From positions 5,739,297 through 5,803,296 of the forward strand of contig NC_092287.1 in the NCBI RefSeq assembly GCF_036320965.1: a stretch of DNA of 64,000 bases, in the 5' to 3' direction. Positions 28,001-43,000 of this stretch are shown piece by piece. The notes below the pieces were generated by a model. It saw only the letters and a list, made by a program, of their open reading frames with translations. It ran no database searches and was not told the DNA's origin. The DNA is from Panulirus ornatus. Taxonomy: Eukaryota > Arthropoda > Malacostraca > Decapoda > Palinuridae. Within the stretch, counting starts at the first letter, position 1, and each line of letters begins with the position of its first letter. The translations under genes were made by a program, and so were the position numbers.

Positions 28001-31000
28001 AATGTTATCTAGAATGTCCTTATATTTTATATAACTTCATACTGTTCTTGTATGATTTACCCTCATAAGATTTTGAAAAGTAGACAAAAGCTTGCAAAGT
28101 TTTTTATTCATTTTTCCTGTGAATTGTAGAGATTTTGTCTGCTCTGAGTTAATAGTGTGGTCGAACATTACTTTGTAATGTATATATTGTAACTTGTGGT
28201 GATATTAATATTTTTGCATTTTATGCTTCACCTCTTTGTTGGAGATTTTATCATTATGATTGTGATATTTCAAAGTTGTTTGTGCGCACAAACCCCAAAC
28301 TTTTGCATCCCATGTTTGAACTGGGAACACTTCACTTCCTGTCTGGGAGAAGAGGGATGAAGTGATGGTATGTACTATGCTCCCACAATTTTTGTATCAA
28401 CTTGACTTTGGCTTATTACTTTTGTATTCAGTGCATCCTTATCACACCAACATACTCAATACTACCATTTGGATGCATGGTGAACACTGGTATGAGTGTT
28501 ATAAGGGCAAAAGCACCACAGAAATGAAAGTGAAAAGCTTTTAGCACTGCCACCTTGCTTATAAAAGTTGTTGAGATTAGCATGGGCTACAACATTACAT
28601 AGAGGTGTTCTTTAGGAGCTCATCCACTATTTTGGGCGGGAATCTTAAATGCACAGATATTTGAATTTGATATTTCAGGATTTTAGAAGTACTGTATAAA
28701 CAGGGTTATGTACTTCATTAGGGGAGGTGTGAAGATAGGTCAGTGGTTCATAATACTACAAGACAAACCTTATCACATTGTGTATTAATATGTCACTGCA
28801 CTTATACTATGTAGTAAGTTGTGTGTGTTTATGTGTTGGAATTGTTTGTTGAAATGCTCATAGATTTTTTTAAGGGTATCCAAAAATTGGGTAAGAGAAT
28901 AAATTAAGGGGTCATTTTAGTGTGTTATATGGATATGTATGATTGAAATGTAGTTGTCCATGAAAAGTTTTATATTGGGCATCTGTACATTTTTTTGTAA
29001 GAATTTAGTGATATGGGTATTGCATTTTTTACATTGTTAACATCTTTTTTTTATGTTTAAGGCACTAGAATACCTTCAGCAAGTGCGTGAGAGTAGCGAT
29101 GGTTGGCAATTGTGTGGAGCAACATTGACCACTGGTGGACTGCCACTTGATGAGAAAGTCAAGTTTGTATGCTTGCAGGTGTGTAATGCTTTCCTCAAAA
29201 TTCAGTAGGTAAAAGGGCTTGAAATAGAAAAGTTTTGTATATATTGTATGCCAGTAATCATATGCAGCTGTACTATTTTCCTTGGGATTTCTTGATGCAA
29301 GAGCCAGAACATAATGGCTAATGGTGTATATATTTTAGACTGAAATCATCAGATTCATTGTTGTGGAAGATGAGTCATATTATTCATAGAGTGAATTATT
29401 TCTATAATCCTCATAAAGCTTTGTCATGAATGAAGTGTTATATGTTGTTTAGATGAAACACTTGTGATCCTTCATAATAAGTAGCCAAAGGAGAGTGGAC
29501 AGTGGCCATAGCTGAGTAAGGGATACACTGTCCATAGTTGTACATATTAAAGAGTATTTTCTTTTGCAGGTTCTGGAGCATTATGCTCGTACTAGGTATT
29601 TAAATGCTGCTCCTGAAGAACAGTCCCTCTTCAGACAGTACCTCTCACAGTGGATGACAACTTTGTGCATGTATAATGAACCTGAGAAAGTAAGTCACTG
29701 CATAAGCTTATCATTGGATTTGCAGATAGCTGTAGTAATAAGATGTATTTGAATGTTTTCCTGTTCAGGGTTGATTAAGAGAATCTTCATGATTATCAGA
29801 CTCCTGCCTCCTGGTGACCTTCCTGTTTGTCATCCTTTGCCAACCACCCAAATACCAGTTTTGGCAATTGCTCAATTCTAAACTCTCCTCTTGAATCAGC
29901 AGTCTCCCTTGGTGATGACTGTGGGAATACAGGTTTTGTGGAAGCTTGAAAAGAGATGTACAGGACACAGCAGGGATCTCAGTTTGTGGTATTACATGTA
30001 GAAGTAAGGATGATATTGAGAAACAAATGTGTGAATATTTGAAAAATAGAATAAGTGATCGCCCAGTTCAGAATAGTGAACTGGGCGATCACTTATTCTA
30101 TTTTTCAAATATTCACACATTTGTTTCTCAATATCATCCTTACTTCTACATGTAATACCACAAACTGAGATCCCTGCTGTGTCCTGTACATCTCTTTTCA
30201 AGCTTCCACAAAACCTGTATTCCCACAGTCATCACCAAGGGAGACTGCTGATTCAAGAGGAGAGTTTAGAATTGAGCAATTGCCAAAACTGGTATTTGGG
30301 TGGTTGGCAAAGGATGACAAACAGGAAGGTCACCAGGAGGCAGGAGTCTGATAATCATGAAGATTCTCTTAATCAACCCTGAACAGGAAAACATTCAAAT
30401 ACATCTTATTACTACAGCTATCTGCAAATCCAATGATAAGCTCATCCAAAAGAAGGAACAGAGAAGAGGGCCAGGTGAGGATATTCCCTCAAAGGCCCAG
30501 TCCTCTGTTCTTAATGCTACCTCGCTATCGCGGGAAATGGCGAATAGTATGAAAAGAAAAAAAAAAAAGAATAAGTGATCGCCCAGTTCAGAATAGTATA
30601 GGATAGTATAGGAGAATTAACTGTGGAAGTAAAGGAAAATGGCTGTATCTGTATTTATATCTAATACCTGTTCCCTTCTGGAACTCCCTCGGGGTGGAAA
30701 ATAGCAATCAACGATATAAAGACCATTTCAAGATATCAGACAGATAAGGTATGGAATGCTGTTCCTCCTTTTGTATTCCTGCTTTGTATAACCTCTGTAG
30801 CTTCAAATGCCTGCAGAGCCCTGATTATGTCTGCTCTTGTTTTCTCCCACTTTAACTCTCCCATGTGATATCTTTTGATTGGGGTATGTTTGGTCCACGC
30901 CATGTCAGTCATTATAAAAATGAGACCAGAATTTGGCTTGCAGCTAGATAAGTTAGGGACCACTTCTCTAAGCTGTTAATTTCATAATGTTTCTAATGAT

Positions 31001-34000
31001 GTTCTCTCCTTCCATACAAAATGATACATAATTATTTCTAACAGTTTAGGTCATCCAGTAAACTACATTAGGTAGGAGCCTCCACAAACACTGTGCTGGA
31101 GTTACTCCTTGTCAGTGGTGTGTTAAGGGTGAGGCACTAAAGGCTAAGAAGAGGCACTGGCATTCACAAGTTATGGATACTTGAGGGAGTTCCAGGTGGG
31201 AACAGGCATCAAAGATATAGATAGATAGAACAAACTACATATTTACTGCATGGTCACCGTGTATGTGCAACCTTCATGGGGACAGTCTTGCACTGATAAT
31301 GCTGGTTCCTTATGTACATAAAATAGCAGAATTTTTCCTGTGCTGTCTTAACAGTGGAAAAAAACCTCTATAGGCTACTAATGGTAGAATAAGTTAGCTG
31401 GATATTTAATTTGGTGGTAAGATTAACCACATAGATTGTTGTTGGCCACCATTTAAGGGTTAAGAGCTTGTCTTCTCTATAGTTATCTTATACTTACTTG
31501 CTTGATTGACCTCCTGCCATACAGTATATCTTGCTAGTGTTGCTACTACATGTGTAGATCTTTGTTGGCCTTTTGTTTTTGTACCCGTTTGAAAAGCTTG
31601 TAATTGATGAATTTCATATGATTTCAGGTTTTCATCCAGAATAAAACAGCACAGTTAATGTCATTAGTTTTTGTGGTGGATTATCCATCTCGCTGGCCTT
31701 CCTTCATGGCTGACCTCCTGTCTATGCTTCAGCTGGGACCACATGCTGTTGATTTGTATCTGCGAATACTTCTTGCTATTGATGCTGAGGTGAGTAAGAA
31801 ATGTAGTTGATAATGTGGCTGTAGGATAGGTGTAATTCAGATAGGTGTACTAAATCGTCGTGGTCATGTTTGATGGCACAGACATTGTGGCATTGTGAAT
31901 GTATGTTATGTCTGTAACATATAAGAATCAATAGAATATGACAGTACCATGTGACCTTTTTATATGGAATGGATGTATTTCTTTATGCTCATGGAGGTTA
32001 TGTATCCAAGAAGCAACATAATAAGATGAGTGGATCGGGTGTTTGCTTTGAAAAATTTGTGAGAAATACTTTTAGAAATAGAAGGATTTGTAAGTGACAT
32101 TTGTTGATCTGGTGAAAGCATATAATAAGGTGAATAGAGATGCCTTGTGGAAGGTCATAAGTACATATATGGTGTGGGAGGAAAGCTGTTAGAAGCAGTG
32201 TAAAGGCATGTGCTTAGAGTTGGAAGAGAGGAGAGTGAAAGGTGGTCTGTGGCAAGGGTGTGTGGTGTCACCATGGCTGTTTTAATTTGTTATGGATAGG
32301 ATGGTGAGGAAGGTAAGTGCAGTGGTCTTGGAGAGAGGGGCAAGCATGCTGTCTGTAGGGATGAGGGGACCTAGGAAGTGACTCAGTTGTTTGTTGATTT
32401 TGTGTTACTGTAGCAAATTTGAGTGAGAGACTGCAGAAGTTGATGACTAATTTTGGGAGAGTGTATGAGAAAGGAGGAGGTTGAGATTAAGTAATGATAA
32501 AGACAGGGTTATTAGGTTTAGCAGTACAGAGGGACAGGGTAGTTGGGAGTGTCAATTTGAATGGAGAAAATTTGGAAGAAGTAATGTGTTTTAGATACCT
32601 GGGAGTGGACATGGCTACAAATGGATTCATGGACCTGGAAGTGAGATTCATGTTGGATGAGGGTTGAAGGTTCTTGGAGCATTAAGAAATGTGTGGAAAG
32701 AAGTCATTATCTGAAATGTGAAAATAGGTATTTGTGAACGTTTAGTAGTCCCAGTGATGTTTGGATGCAAGGCATGGGGTGTAGATGAGGATGTGTGCAG
32801 GAGGGTGGAAGGGCTGTAGATGAGGATGTGTGAATGGGGTAGAAATGTTGGAAATGAAATATTTGAGAAAATTATGTGGAGAGGTGGATTAATCAAGTAA
32901 GTAATAAAAGGATAGGAGAAAGGAGTAGTAATAAGAAGTGAGTGGTGGAGATAGATGAAGAGGGTATGCTGAAATGGCTTGAACATATGGAGAGAATGAA
33001 TGAGGAAAGGTTGACAGAGAGGATATATGTGTTAGAAGTGGAGGGGATAAGGAGAAGGGGAGACCAAACTAGGGAAGGATGGAAAGAAATATTTTGAATC
33101 AGGACCTAAACATGCCTGAGGATGAAAGGTTTGGACAGTATAGGGTGAATTGGAACATTTTGATATGCAGGGGCTGCCATACAGTCAGTGGATTAAATCT
33201 GGGCATGTGGGGAAAACCATGGATAGGGTCTGGTTGTGGATTTGGTGCATTGCACTCAACAGCTAGAGAATGGGTGTGAGCAAATGATATGCAACCTTGG
33301 TGACACTGGAAATGGTAGACAAATATTAAAGAAAAAAGATCAGATATGGCAATTTAAGTCATCTGAAGTTCTCATTCACATGAGAAGATACATGCATGAT
33401 GTTAAGTACAAGGTAAGAGAATAACCAAAGAAACATTAAGAATTACTGTTCAGTGAGCCCAAAATCAATTAAACTGCATGTAACCCAAATATTGCTTTTT
33501 GAAACATTAATCCCCACATGTCCCCTTCAGTAGAGTTCACTACCATTTGGGAATTTGGATAGTAATTGACAGCATGTCCATGCAGTCAGCTCACAGAGGT
33601 CTCTTTTTAAGAAATCTAAGTCACTATTACTTTGGGCATGAGGCTTTTTTTGGAGAGGGATTTTTGACTCAAATATTATCTTTTTTTTTTTCATACATAC
33701 TTGTCATTTCCCGTGATAGCGAGGTGGTGTTAAGAACAGTTACAGTTTGAACTCAAGGCAGTGTGTGGTGCTTCCATGATGAGAAGCTGTTTCTTATATG
33801 TAACATAATCATAAATACAAACACCAGTCTTTTATTATCATATGTGGATGCTAGAATGAGTATGAAAATTTTGTATGTATGAGACATTGAGAGTGTATAA
33901 GTCAGATATATTATGTCTTCCAGTCGGCTATTTGAAAGACCATGCAGTGTGATCAAGTTACAACTGTTATGTTTGTATACAGTTATATAAAAGCATCTTT

Positions 34001-37000
34001 GTGGAATTTTCTCTATTGGGTCAGTTTGCCCTGTGAGCTATGAATGAATCCCCATGAACTTCCTGGGGTTTGAAGCCTTTAACCTCCTCCTCCCAGAGAT
34101 TTTAATGCCTCTTACCCCTCACAAATCATCCAAACAGTGTTCACAGCAGTAATTTGCTTTGAAACTCTCCCTTCCAATCCAATCATTGTCCAGCACTGAC
34201 ATCATCTCCCTGGCCTTTTGGCTGCATCAGGTTGACCACTTCATAATTCTTTGGATCTCTAAGCATGTCAGATATATCAATTATTTTTTAATGTTTTTGA
34301 GATACCATTTGGATGGGACTAGTGGGTATAGTTCATTGTAGAGAACTCAGCTGCAGATCAAGAGGTCTCTGGTTCATTTTAATGTTTAGCTGCTTGTTTT
34401 TAACATGACAGCTGGTCTTAGTCAGCTGATAGGCTTGGAGTGTACTGTTTCTCAGTGATGCATACAGTGCTGGTGAAACCTGAAAGAACTCCTTTGCAAC
34501 GGGCCCTGACACCATACCAAACTTTCATATAAAACCAATTAACCAATCATCAAACTTTCTTATAAAACCAATTAGTTTAGTCACAATCTAGGCACTTAAC
34601 TGTAACCACTACTGGTTATGCAACAAAATCTGTAACATAGCAACACTTGCCAACATAGTACCAGTTTTAAAACTCTTCATACAACACATCTTCGCTTCCT
34701 TACCCCACCCTATATCCAAGCTTTTTGAAAAACTGATCCATGACAGAATCAAGCAAAATATTCCATTCTCACTGGCACTACACAGTTTTAGAAGTGAGTT
34801 ATTTCCTTAAACACTGTTTAGGTGGTTTGCAAAGGGTGACAGACATAGACTTCATAAAGAGGTTGAGGATTAGAGGTTCCAGTTTCCTGGAGATTCCCTC
34901 ATAGCTCATGGGACACTGCTATAGAGAGAAACCATTTTTTATTCTTAAGACTTGCCTTTATCCTTGTGATCTCATCATAGAAGCCTTTCCATATTTCATT
35001 GTTGATTTTGTAGTGTCTCATGCTTAATACACTCTGTAAAGTATCACTGTCCTTTTTGGGGATTTTTGCATGTACAGATTGGTGTAATCTTTTTTTCTTT
35101 TAAGTGATTTTTGAGTTGATAACAATGCATATTTATTTTTCCTCAGGTTGTGGACCGAGAAGTTATACACAGTCAGGTAGAGACTGACCGAAATAGCCTG
35201 ATAAAAGATACCATGCGAGAACATTGTGTTGTAGACATGACAGAATCCTGGTATGACATTTTAGTAAGTGCATTTAATTCAGATTTAAGTTATTGTATAC
35301 TATAGATATTTTTTTTTAAGAATACTTTGACAACTACAGTGTGACATGCATAAATACAGTTGCAAGTTTGCCTCCAAAGCACTTTAACATCTTATCATTC
35401 TTTTCAATATGACCTTGGAACTTGACACACTTGCCCTTTTCCATGAAGTTTGCCCATTTTCCCTCTTCAATATATCTCACTTTGGTTTATGCTTCCAAGA
35501 GCTGGGTGCTTGTGTGCTTCCACCATTTGCCAAACTATGTAAGACTTGGCAAGGCACCTTCTCACACAATTTCTGTGTGGCTGCTGGCAACTTGGAATGT
35601 GTTAGTATGATGTATGGTTCTTTCCCAACACCTTGAAGCTCTGGAATTATGTACCCTCTCATGTCTATCGTAATACCAACAACCTGCCCCTTTTTGAGTT
35701 GCATCTTGTCTGTTTCCTCAATAACTCAGATTTTTTCTCTTTCCTTGGTTCTCCCTTTCTTCATCCCACTTCATATTTACATTAAGGTCTAGCATTGATG
35801 TGGACTGTTGTCCATGACTCCAAGTTTCAATATAGGAAAAAAGATTTGTTTTAACTATAAACGTGATGATTTCTTACCAGAACTGCAGCCAACATCTCAT
35901 AAAGTTTTTAAAAATATTTTGCCTCAGTCCAAATATCCATATGATTCATGGTAACATTAGTATCTTACAGATGACTTTTCTGTTACCAGGTAGGTTTAAA
36001 AAAAAATTCTGATCCTCTACATACCTAAAAAATCATCATTGTAGATGCATGTTTGTGGACCTCAGGTCATGAGTACAGTGATTCTTTGGAAAATAAGTGG
36101 ATTGGTCCATGACCATTATAATGAAGAGAAACAGTAATTGTCAAATGTATCATCTGGTGAGAAAAATGAAAAAGAATAACAGGTGAAATGTGAAGATATA
36201 AATGACAAAGAGACTTTAGATGGAGTAAGGTGGGGGGACGCCAGCAAGGGACCTCCATTTCATGTATCACTACCACCCATATGCTCGGACTTCATACAGT
36301 CATGACTAGCAGATTATGCCACAAGGCCAAAAATCCAAGTTGTGGAAATGGGCTAGTTGAGAAGAGCATGTGGTATAAATATATGGATTAAAGAAAAAAA
36401 TGAGAGGGTGTATGAAAGATTTGGTATGGAAGAGAATGAAATAGGAATGAATTGTGGAAAGGTAGACAGTGTAAAATATAATACTTTGAGGTAGTTTGGT
36501 CATGAGGAAAGAATGTAATTTGGGGAGTTTACAAGGGGAGTATATCATAGTACAATCAAAGCGGTTGGTGTGAGAGGAAGATCATCTAAGACATAGGGAG
36601 ACAGGGCAAAAGAGCTTTTGAGGGAGAGAAACAGGGAAAGAATGCATGGAATGGTGTATGCCAGGGAGGCATGTAACAACAGGAATACATGGAGACTTGC
36701 CACGACCACACTCTTGATTGGGAGATCCCAGAGGGAACAGATGTCAGAGACAGATAGTTACTAGGGAAAGCATCAAGGTAACTTTCTGTGCAACACAGAT
36801 GGCTGGCTGCTTCGTGGGAGTAAGGAGAAACAGCATCAATAGAGATATACTGCCATTATACTACCTTACAGATATTTTTTTCTTTATTATTTATTATACT
36901 TTGTCGCTGTCTCCCACTGCCTTACAGATATGTGCATCATTTCTTTGTATTTTCATGGAACAAGTTTGTTGTTTATGAACTAAAACATGATTATCATTAA

Positions 37001-40000
37001 CCCTTTTGAGTCCATTAAAGTATGTATTCAAGGGTGACTTCCTTCCCCAACAGCTCTTTTCCCATAAACCCTCTACCTTGCCATCCATAGTTTTGACAAC
37101 CACATGGTCTTCCTAGAATAAAAACCCAGATGGTGGTAATGGTCTTCTGAGCTCAAGTGCCCTGCACTCTCTGGACATCAATACACACACATCATCGCAG
37201 CACTTTATGCTCTGTGGTTCTTAGTGGTGGACATGGCCAGCTTCTTGAGTAATGCAAGAGCCCCATAAAGACAAAAGAGTCTCTTGGGGCAGGAAGGAGG
37301 TACAATACCCTGGTTGGTGCTGCCTTGCATATGTGGGAAATAGCAAACATGTATGAAAGAAATAAAGAATATTGATTGGGTTTTATGGCTGGTGTTTAAT
37401 GTGGTAATGACATATCTGAAGTGTAGTGTCTTATTAAAGATGTGTTCAAAATAATTATTTTGTTTCTCATTGTTCAAAGCACATATTATTGAATTATGTT
37501 GAGTAATATGTCTTCTTTGGTTGTCTGGTAAGAAAATGATGATTTCATTTTCTAGGTTAAATATGACAAATCCAACCCAGAATTAGTTTGCCACTGCCAT
37601 GATGTCATTGGTGCATACATCTCTTGGATCGATATCTCTCTTATTGCTAATGACAGGTAAGTACAAGCTAATTCGATTTTTGGTTCATACCATCTTCAGA
37701 TTTTTTTTGTTTTATGTTTTCCTTTTGGTAATTTAGTCATGCATTGTGATATCCAGTAAATTTTCATGTGGTGTTATTTTTTCTTACAATATTTAATACT
37801 GGGATTGGCATGTACTATTATAGCATTATTGTAGTAGGAAGACACTTTGTACTAATCAGGAAATTGTAGTTTGATTTGATAGTCACTGAAGTTTTAATCA
37901 CTTTTCATTGTACATTCTATGTTTGTTTGAGTAAGAAAACTAGATTGCTTTTCAAGCTATTGTTGGCATTAATGGCTAGTGAAGCATATAAGGGCATCAG
38001 AGCTGTACCACTGATGTGTGTACAGTTTCAAGGATTAACACCAGACATATTTAATGCACTGAAGCTTTACTAGAGATGTAATGGGACATTTAAGCTTTCT
38101 TATCCTGTGGAGATTTACAGGCTTTACTAAAATGCTGTTGTTCTCTGCATTAAAGTAAACCTGATCCTCTTCAATCCTGCCATAGGTGAATATATAAACT
38201 GGTGTCTCATTTTTCTCCTAATCTGACCCCTAGCCTGCAATTATGATGTTAAGTGATTATTAGATACTGATGCACATAAGTATAATTTGGCTTTTTTTTT
38301 TCTATCTAGAAATTTCTCCATAATGATTGTGAGGCACATGATTTGATCTCTTGCTTGACTTCTTGCTCTTTCATAATTAAAGGAGGATGTAGTGATTACT
38401 GATTTGGATAGGATATTATTAGTAATAGTTGGTAGTCACCAGCCTGAGTATTGGGAAAGTTAGTAATGGCTGAGTTGTGAGCCATTTTTCTGTGGTTGTC
38501 AAGTTGCACACCTCTGACCGTGGTAGCTGTCTTTTCTTTTTACCTCACCCACCCGTGGACTATTAGCATTCCATCTATAAACATAAAATCTCTTGACAGT
38601 GCTTAACTCAGCTCATTCTTCATAACTATAGATTTGCCTGATGTGAGCACTGTGTATTAGCTCTCCCTTTTGGCAAATCGATAGGGACAATAGATAGTAG
38701 AAGTAGATGGGAACATTAGGCTGGAGCATTAGATAGAAGTAGTTGGTAGGAACATTAGGAAGGAGCATTAGGTAAAGTAGTCAATAGAAACATTAGGTAA
38801 GAGCCTCTGCAAACAGTGTACTAAAGTTGCCCTCTGCCAGTAGCCTGTTGAGGGTGAGGCACTGAGGGCTAAGGAGTGATGGGAGCTCACTAGTTGTTGA
38901 GAGACTATTATTTTGGCAACCCCCTTGAGGGAATACCAGTTGGGAACAGGTGTCAGAAATATAGATAGGTAGATTTTACAAAGACTATTTATTTCTGTGA
39001 GATATTCTATCTTCTATGCAGCTTGTGAATGCATATGTAATATCTTCATACAGTCATTTTATGTATTGTTACATAATTATGTATTTTATATCATTGTTTC
39101 AGTGAATATTTGCCTGACCATACTCTTTTTTATATTTCAACTTAGCATAGTCGTGTTTCAGTATATCTAAGAGTTGCTGTTTAAGAAGTAGCTGGCTTTG
39201 ACTTAATTTTTATCTTTTAGCATCCCTCTACAACCACACACTTGTCTGTTATAGGAAGTGTGAAGTAATTTGATTGCTTGTTGAGTTTTACCTTATTCTA
39301 GAATTATCACCCACTTTCACAAACATTTTTATTTATTTTTTTTTTATTTCAAATCATGTAAAGATGACAGAAAGAGTCTGTATTTCAGACTGTTCCATGC
39401 ATCCATGTGATCCTATTTGATTAATGTTTTGTGCATTTCACTACACATGTAGAGCATTGTGGGGGATACAGAACCTCTATTCCAGAGATACTGTATGTTT
39501 CTTCATACTCCACATTGTCACCTGTTTTACTGCACATACTATTTCTTTGTTTTCCTGTTTTACTTTAGAATGTGAGCACATTTAAATGAAAGAAATGAGA
39601 CTATATCATAATCATTGACAAATTTTAAAAGATAGTTGTTCCATTTTTGACATTATATAATTTTTGAAAAGTTTTTGCTTTTTGATTCAGTCAAAGGTCT
39701 TTGTATGGCTCAGCTGTTAGGCAATCCTTTAATAGTTTAAGTAAACAGCCTGTTTGATATAGCTTACTTCTTCAATTAGCTTATTTTAGTAAGCCAATAC
39801 CATCACTGACATAGTAATGGTTATTTTGCTCTTTGTATGAAATATTCATAAACATATATGATTAATTCTAGATTTGTGCGTAAACTCGTTGACCACCTTA
39901 AGGAACCACTAATTCGAGAAGCTGCTGCAGACTGCATCCACGAAATCATCACAAAAGGCATGGATCCTGTAACCAAAACACAGCTCATTGAGTCCTTTGT

Positions 40001-43000
40001 CACAGTGTTGGATCAAGCAGGTGTTTTGAAACCGATAGATGTAAGCATTCTGTACTCTTTCCTTACTTACTGAAGTCTGGGTTGATTGCTTTGCTTTAGT
40101 TTACTTAATAATTAACCTCTATATTTTGCATGTACATTAAGATTTTTAACCTTTTCACTTTGGCTTTCCTAATGTCTAAAGTACACTTTATATATAGGGC
40201 ATCCAAAAATATGGGAAAAAGTATCTTGTTAAGCTTGTTATTGTGATTACCTAGAACTTATTTTCTAAATGAAATTATTTATAAGTCAACCTGTGAGACA
40301 TTGTTTACTTGTGGTTTGCAGCCATTGTCTTCTGCTACCTTGCTGCCAGGTGTATCAGGGACTTAAGGAATAGTTTTGGGCATATTTAGTGAGGTTTGTT
40401 GTGTTTTTGGAAGTGTCTTTGTCACAAACACATGTGATTACCAATGGTTTTCATCAGTAAAGTCTGTTATCTTGTCATAGTGATACTGCTTCAAAAGTTA
40501 TTGCCTAGAATTATAGTGCAGATTTCCTCTAGACTTCCTTGATATCCCTGCATATACTGACCAGTTTATGGGAAAGTTTTGGGAGAAGTCTCTTTCTTAC
40601 TTGTTAGCCATTTCCCGCATCAGTGAGTTAGCACAGGAAAAGATGAAGAAAAGGCCTCATTCTCTCACATGCACTGAAACCACAACCCCTTATTCAAATC
40701 TATGCCCCACAGACCTTTCTGTTGTTTACTGCAGCAGCTTCACATTCCCTGGTTTAGTGTATTGACAGCATGCACATTATGTATCCCACATTGCTCCAAA
40801 TCACTATATCTTTTGCATGCCTTTCACCTTCCAACTTGTTCAGACCCTTAAAACATTGCTCCAAATCACTATATCTTTTGCATGCCTTTCACCTTCCAAC
40901 ATGTTCAGACCCTTAGCATTCAAAATCTTTTTCACTCCATTCTTCCATCTCCAATTTAGTCTATGCCTGCTATATTCCATTCCACTTCTGACATATTTAT
41001 GCTCTCTTTCAATCTCTCTAGTCCCATTCTTTCCATATGGCTAATCTATTTCAGCACACCTCTTCAGCTATCTCAACCTACTTTTTCCTATAACCATACC
41101 TCTTTCTTACCTTGTTGTTACCTACTCGATCAAACCACCTCACATCACACATTGTCCCCAGACATATCATTTGCGACTCATCCATTCTTCCCTGCACATT
41201 CTTATATATAGCCTATTCCTTGCTTCCACAAAACAATGTTGGGACTGCCATCCCTTGAAACATACCCATTTTTGCCCTCCCATATAATGACCTCTTTTTC
41301 CAGGCATTCCTCTGTGCTTCTTGAAACTTTTCCCCCTCATCCATCCTGTGACTCCCTTCCATTTCCATTGTTCCATTTGTTGCCATATCCACTATCATGT
41401 GTCTAAAACACTTGATTTCTAGATTTTCTCCATTCAGATTTGTACCCAACTAACCTGTTCTTCTTTCCTGCTAAACCATGTAACCTAGCTTTTGTTTGCA
41501 TTTACTCTTGACTTATTCCTTTCACATACTTTCCCAGACTACGAAAAATGTTACAGAGGTGTATACGCCCAGCTGTAGCAAATAGAAAAAAATTACTGAG
41601 ACATATGTGACACAGTTGCAGTGAAAAGGTTTTGATAGGGATTTAGAAAATCTGCCTGAAGTTAACCCCCAGACCCTGGGGATAGGGGAGAAAAACTACC
41701 ACCATATTCAGTGTGTATTGTGGATGATATAAAAAGGCAGGAGTTAGGGGATGGAAACCCTTCTAGAAGCTTCTTGTACTTTGATTTCTAAAAGATGGAA
41801 CAAAAATAGAGTAGCAAAGAGTGCTTATCCTCTTGGAAAGCTCTGGCTATGGTATCTGAATGTGTGTGGATGTAACCATGATGAAAAAAGGGAGAGAGAG
41901 ATAGGTAGTATGGTTAGGGAAAGGAACTAGGGTGTTCTTTGTCTGAGTGTAAAAAGCTCAGTGGGTATTGGGGAGAATGGTCTTGGAATGACTGGAAGTA
42001 AAGTTTAGGTGTAATGAGAGAATAAGAGCAAATGAGGAAGGTGGCATTTTTGCTGAAGGAGATCTGGGAATTTGTGAAAGAGTGTAAGGAAGTGAGCCCA
42101 AGACTTGAATGAAAGTGCAGTGAAGTGACCCCAAGACTGATGAGGATGAAAGTGAAAGTGGGTGATCTGAAGTGGATGATTGTTAGTGCTATAATACCTG
42201 GTAGCAAGAGGAATGAGGAAGAGAAGTGAGTGTTCTGGGAGAAGCTAACTTATTGCATCAACAAAATTTATGTGAAGGATTGAGTAATGTTGATAGGTGA
42301 TTTGATTGCAAGTTTGGGTGACATGGCGGTTGAGGGTATGTCTCAGGGCATGGGGTACCTTGTGTGAATGAATATGAACAGCTTGTGGAATTTTGTGATG
42401 AAAACGAACTGGTGATTGGGAATACCTGGCTTAAAAAGAGGGACATACATAAGTTTGAGTGAATGGGTGGGTCTGATGATAATGGGATTAAACAGGCATT
42501 CAGGGAGTCCTCTTATACCTTACCTTGAGCAATACTATCTGTCTATATCTCTGACACCTGTTCCCTTTAGGAACTTCCTGGAGGGTGTGGCCACAGCAAA
42601 AGAGTTTCCAAAACTGGTGAACTCCAGTGCTGCTTCTTGTCCTATAGTGTCTGAATGGCCTCAGAACAGGAGCAGTTGAACCATGGATTAGAAGAAGTCT
42701 TAATAACACTGTCACCCCATTTCTTGAGAAATTCGACCACAGTCCCATCCATGCAGCTGCTTTGTCACATTTCACCTTCGGCAAGGCTTTCACACCCACT
42801 TCTTTTTCGTCCTTACCATTGATTCTTGTTCCACATACCTCCACATCTCAAACACCCTTTTATATGTCACTCTCGTCTAACATTTCCACGTTCTTTGAAA
42901 TTGCTCCATCCTTTCTTTACCTTTTCCTTGCCCTTTACCACTTTGCTGTCGAATCCCCACACTGATGCCCCTATTTCTCTTGTGTGATGAGAACAAGAGA

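Noticed and set aside
29946..30382. Mirror-image 67- and 69-codon frames in the inverted repeat
   Set aside because: They exist twice because the DNA is a palindrome. They have no start context, family or codon bias, and they lie in an intron.
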